NCBI GenBank assembly: GCA_023159155.1
Contig: JAJNNX010000040.1
Coordinates: forward strand, 186,001 to 250,000
DNA: 64,000 nt
Reading direction: 5' to 3'
Origin: Ustulina deusta
Lineage: Eukaryota > Ascomycota > Sordariomycetes > Xylariales > Xylariaceae
Made by a program: the position numbers and the translations under genes. Below, one piece after another: positions 62,379 through 64,000 of this stretch (position 1 is the stretch's first letter; every line of letters begins with the position of its first letter). The notes under the pieces were generated by a model. It made no database searches. It was not told where the DNA came from and worked only from the letters and a program-made list of their open reading frames with translations.

Positions 62379-63725
62379 TCACTCAGCTTCAACGATACGG
62401 AAGTCCCTCGCAATTAATTCTTCATCTTCGTCTGGAATCTTTCTCTTTTCTTCCATGATCTCCGCAATAAACTCAGCCGACGCCTCTACTGAATCGGCCT
62501 CCTTTCCAAGGCGCCGGTTAGGCTGCTGATGTTGTTCGGCACGCCCATCCAACCAAGTATCATCAATGTTGAAATCTGTCTTAATAATAGAAATCACTCC
62601 AGAAATCCATTCATCCTGTTTCGTGCGTCGCTCGGCTTGCTCCGCAGCTGCCGAATACGTCGGAAGACGGGGTCTGAAGATTAGTAGGCGGTACTTGTAG
62701 CTATTCCTGACCCATTTGGCCTTAGATAGACAAAATGCGAGGCCGGCTCGAAAGCATACGAGTTTCCACGCTGCCGGAATGTCTATGTTCCGCTTTTCGG
62801 CCTCGATTTTGACTTGTTCGATGTCGAAGAACCAGGGGGTGACAAGAGCTAGGACATGATCTTTAGAATAGCCTGTAGAACTTCTACCAATCTCATGCTT
62901 GGCATACTCCACGAAATCATTAATAGTTGCATAATAACGGGATTTATGGCCTGTGTTCTCGTACCACTCTTGTCGTTCCTCGTGAGTCATGAAAGCAACA
63001 GGAGTTAGAAAGAGAGAAATCTTGCTCGACTGTTTCTGGGTAGCCAGGGCGAGCCAGGAAAGATAGCGTCGTGCGTCTATAGGGCCAGACTGATCAGTGG
63101 GATATTGGGGCTTGAACTCCTCTACTGCAGAGAAATGGCAATTGACACCATACAGCTTCTCTCGCACACTTTGTTCTCCTAGGACCACAATATCAAGGGG
63201 TCTAAAATAGCAGGGAGGCCAGATGCTTGTCGGGGCTCGCGGAAAGGGGTTGTTTCTCGGGCGATCAAGGCTTCTTTGCCATCCACGACGAGGTCGACTA
63301 CTCTCTACTCCATCCATGATCCTGATGAGATTATCGAGAGGTCCGATGATCGAGTCAACTTCGTTGCCATTCGCGTCTGGGTTCTGGAGGTAGCGACGTC
63401 TAGCTTCCACCACAACGCAAATCACGTCCTCAATGAAATTAGCTCGGAGTAGATGGAGCGATTCCCAAGTGGACTGAATGAGGGCAAACTAGACCTCTCT
63501 ATCGCGAAGACGCGCGTACACATCCCCATGGTCGAGGCACTTCTCAACTAACGTAACAAACTGGGTAGCGAAGCGAGTTGGAATGAGTTTCGGGGGAGTA
63601 TCGTTGTTGGTAGGAGAGATAAAAGCCTTGTAAACCTCGGCAGGTGACATGAATGTGGTGTCATCCGCAAAGGCTAGGCCTCTAATGAGTCTAATCCCGG
63701 TGTGAAGGGCTTCTTGCGACGTCAT
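62379..63725 (-). pseudogene. Unknown-function gene interrupted by one in-frame TAG
   Basis: From the ATG at 63725 one frame runs 449 codons to the stop at 62379, broken only by TAG at 63489-63491 (codon 79). Both sides read as ordinary protein: ...CLDHGDVYARLRDREV, stop, then FALIQSTWESLHLLRANFIEDV. A CAG-to-TAG change, the RIP-type transition, would explain it. An alternative is an unrecognised intron: a GTTAGT donor near 63561 and a GCTAG acceptor near 63402 would be in phase but would remove about 53 well-ordered codons. I do not recognise the family. Visible features are WPPCYFRPLDIVVLGEQSV, LALVTPWFFDIEQVKIEAEKRN, AAWKLVCFRAGLAFCLSKAKW and an acidic C-terminus. There is no signal peptide or membrane segment. 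It may be an accessory gene recently inactivated, or active through splicing or readthrough. Confidence 0.6.
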
Positions 63726-64000
63726 GGTAGCGAGAGGGAACTTGAATGTTGGGCAAGTTGCTCGTTGCGTTGGCGATTTGGTGATTTCGGAAATGGAGTT
63801 GAGTATATTCGTAAAGGCTGGGAAATGTATATATTGATGACGTACGCAATGTTTGAAGACAACCTAGCTTGTAATTTTGATCGAGTTCTCGGTCTGTGTA
63901 AGTCGATCGTATGAAAAAGCTGCCGTGTCCACGTTGCGAAACATAAAGGCTGTGTGATATTGCGAATCTCTGCGCAAAGGTGTGCGGGTTCTAACGTGAT
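63726..64000. other. Upstream flank of the interrupted gene
   Basis: Short promoter-side sequence to the window edge. No feature is recognised. Confidence 0.5.

Overview
The window is nuclear DNA from a filamentous ascomycete (Pezizomycotina, most likely a sordariomycete). The evidence is short GT-AG introns of about 47-267 bp with CTAAC/CTGAC-like branch sites, a typical fungal gene set, large TAGGTA-rich intergenic spaces, and stop codons of the kind expected from repeat-induced point mutation (RIP). No tRNA, rRNA, CRISPR or bacterial-type operon was seen. Thirteen protein-coding genes are supported with reasonable confidence. There is also one gene broken by a single stop codon, two decayed gene relics and one transposon-like insertion.

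Layout. 1-2268: 3' part of the RNA helicase Slh1. 2.3-7.5 kb: gene desert holding a relic of an adenylate-forming (NRPS-like) reductase. 7.5-8.5 kb: secreted Ser/Thr-rich GPI-anchored protein. 10.7-12.4 kb: nitrate transporter (minus) with a NirA/NIT4-type palindrome and a GATA site upstream. 12.4-17 kb: gene desert. 17.0-18.0 kb: DUF1275 membrane protein. 18.7-24.2 kb: RecQ helicase of the Sgs1/BLM/QDE-3 type. 25.8-28.9 kb (minus): Kar9-type spindle-positioning protein. 32.8-33.8 kb (minus): Gfd2/YDR514C-type nuclease-fold protein. 34.7-36.3 kb: conserved-looking protein of unknown function. 37.1-38.5 kb: proteasome ATPase Rpt4. 43.0-45.6 kb: GFA1. 46.4-47.4 kb (minus): proteasome beta-7 (Pre4), divergent from an HCNGP/SAP30BP-family gene at 47.9-48.8 kb. 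49.2-50.5 kb (minus): putative mitochondrial protein of the group often labelled 'casein kinase II beta 2'. 53.1-53.6 kb: a three-exon, 76-residue protein. 53.6-64 kb: accessory-looking region with a LINE-like insertion bounded by a 16-bp target-site duplication, a degenerate ~66-bp repeat, a 2EXR-domain relic, a long hairpin, and a gene of unknown function interrupted by one TAG.

The genes do not form a pathway cluster. Most are housekeeping: RNA quality control, recombination, spindle orientation, proteasome, hexosamine and chitin precursor synthesis, splicing. Two proteasome subunits (Rpt4 and Pre4) lie within 11 kb. No complete biosynthetic cluster, defence island or clearly new system is present. 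The least explained loci are the conserved-looking protein at 34.7 kb, the interrupted gene at 62.4-63.7 kb, and a triplicated VFG...W...ED motif in the N-terminal region of the RecQ helicase.
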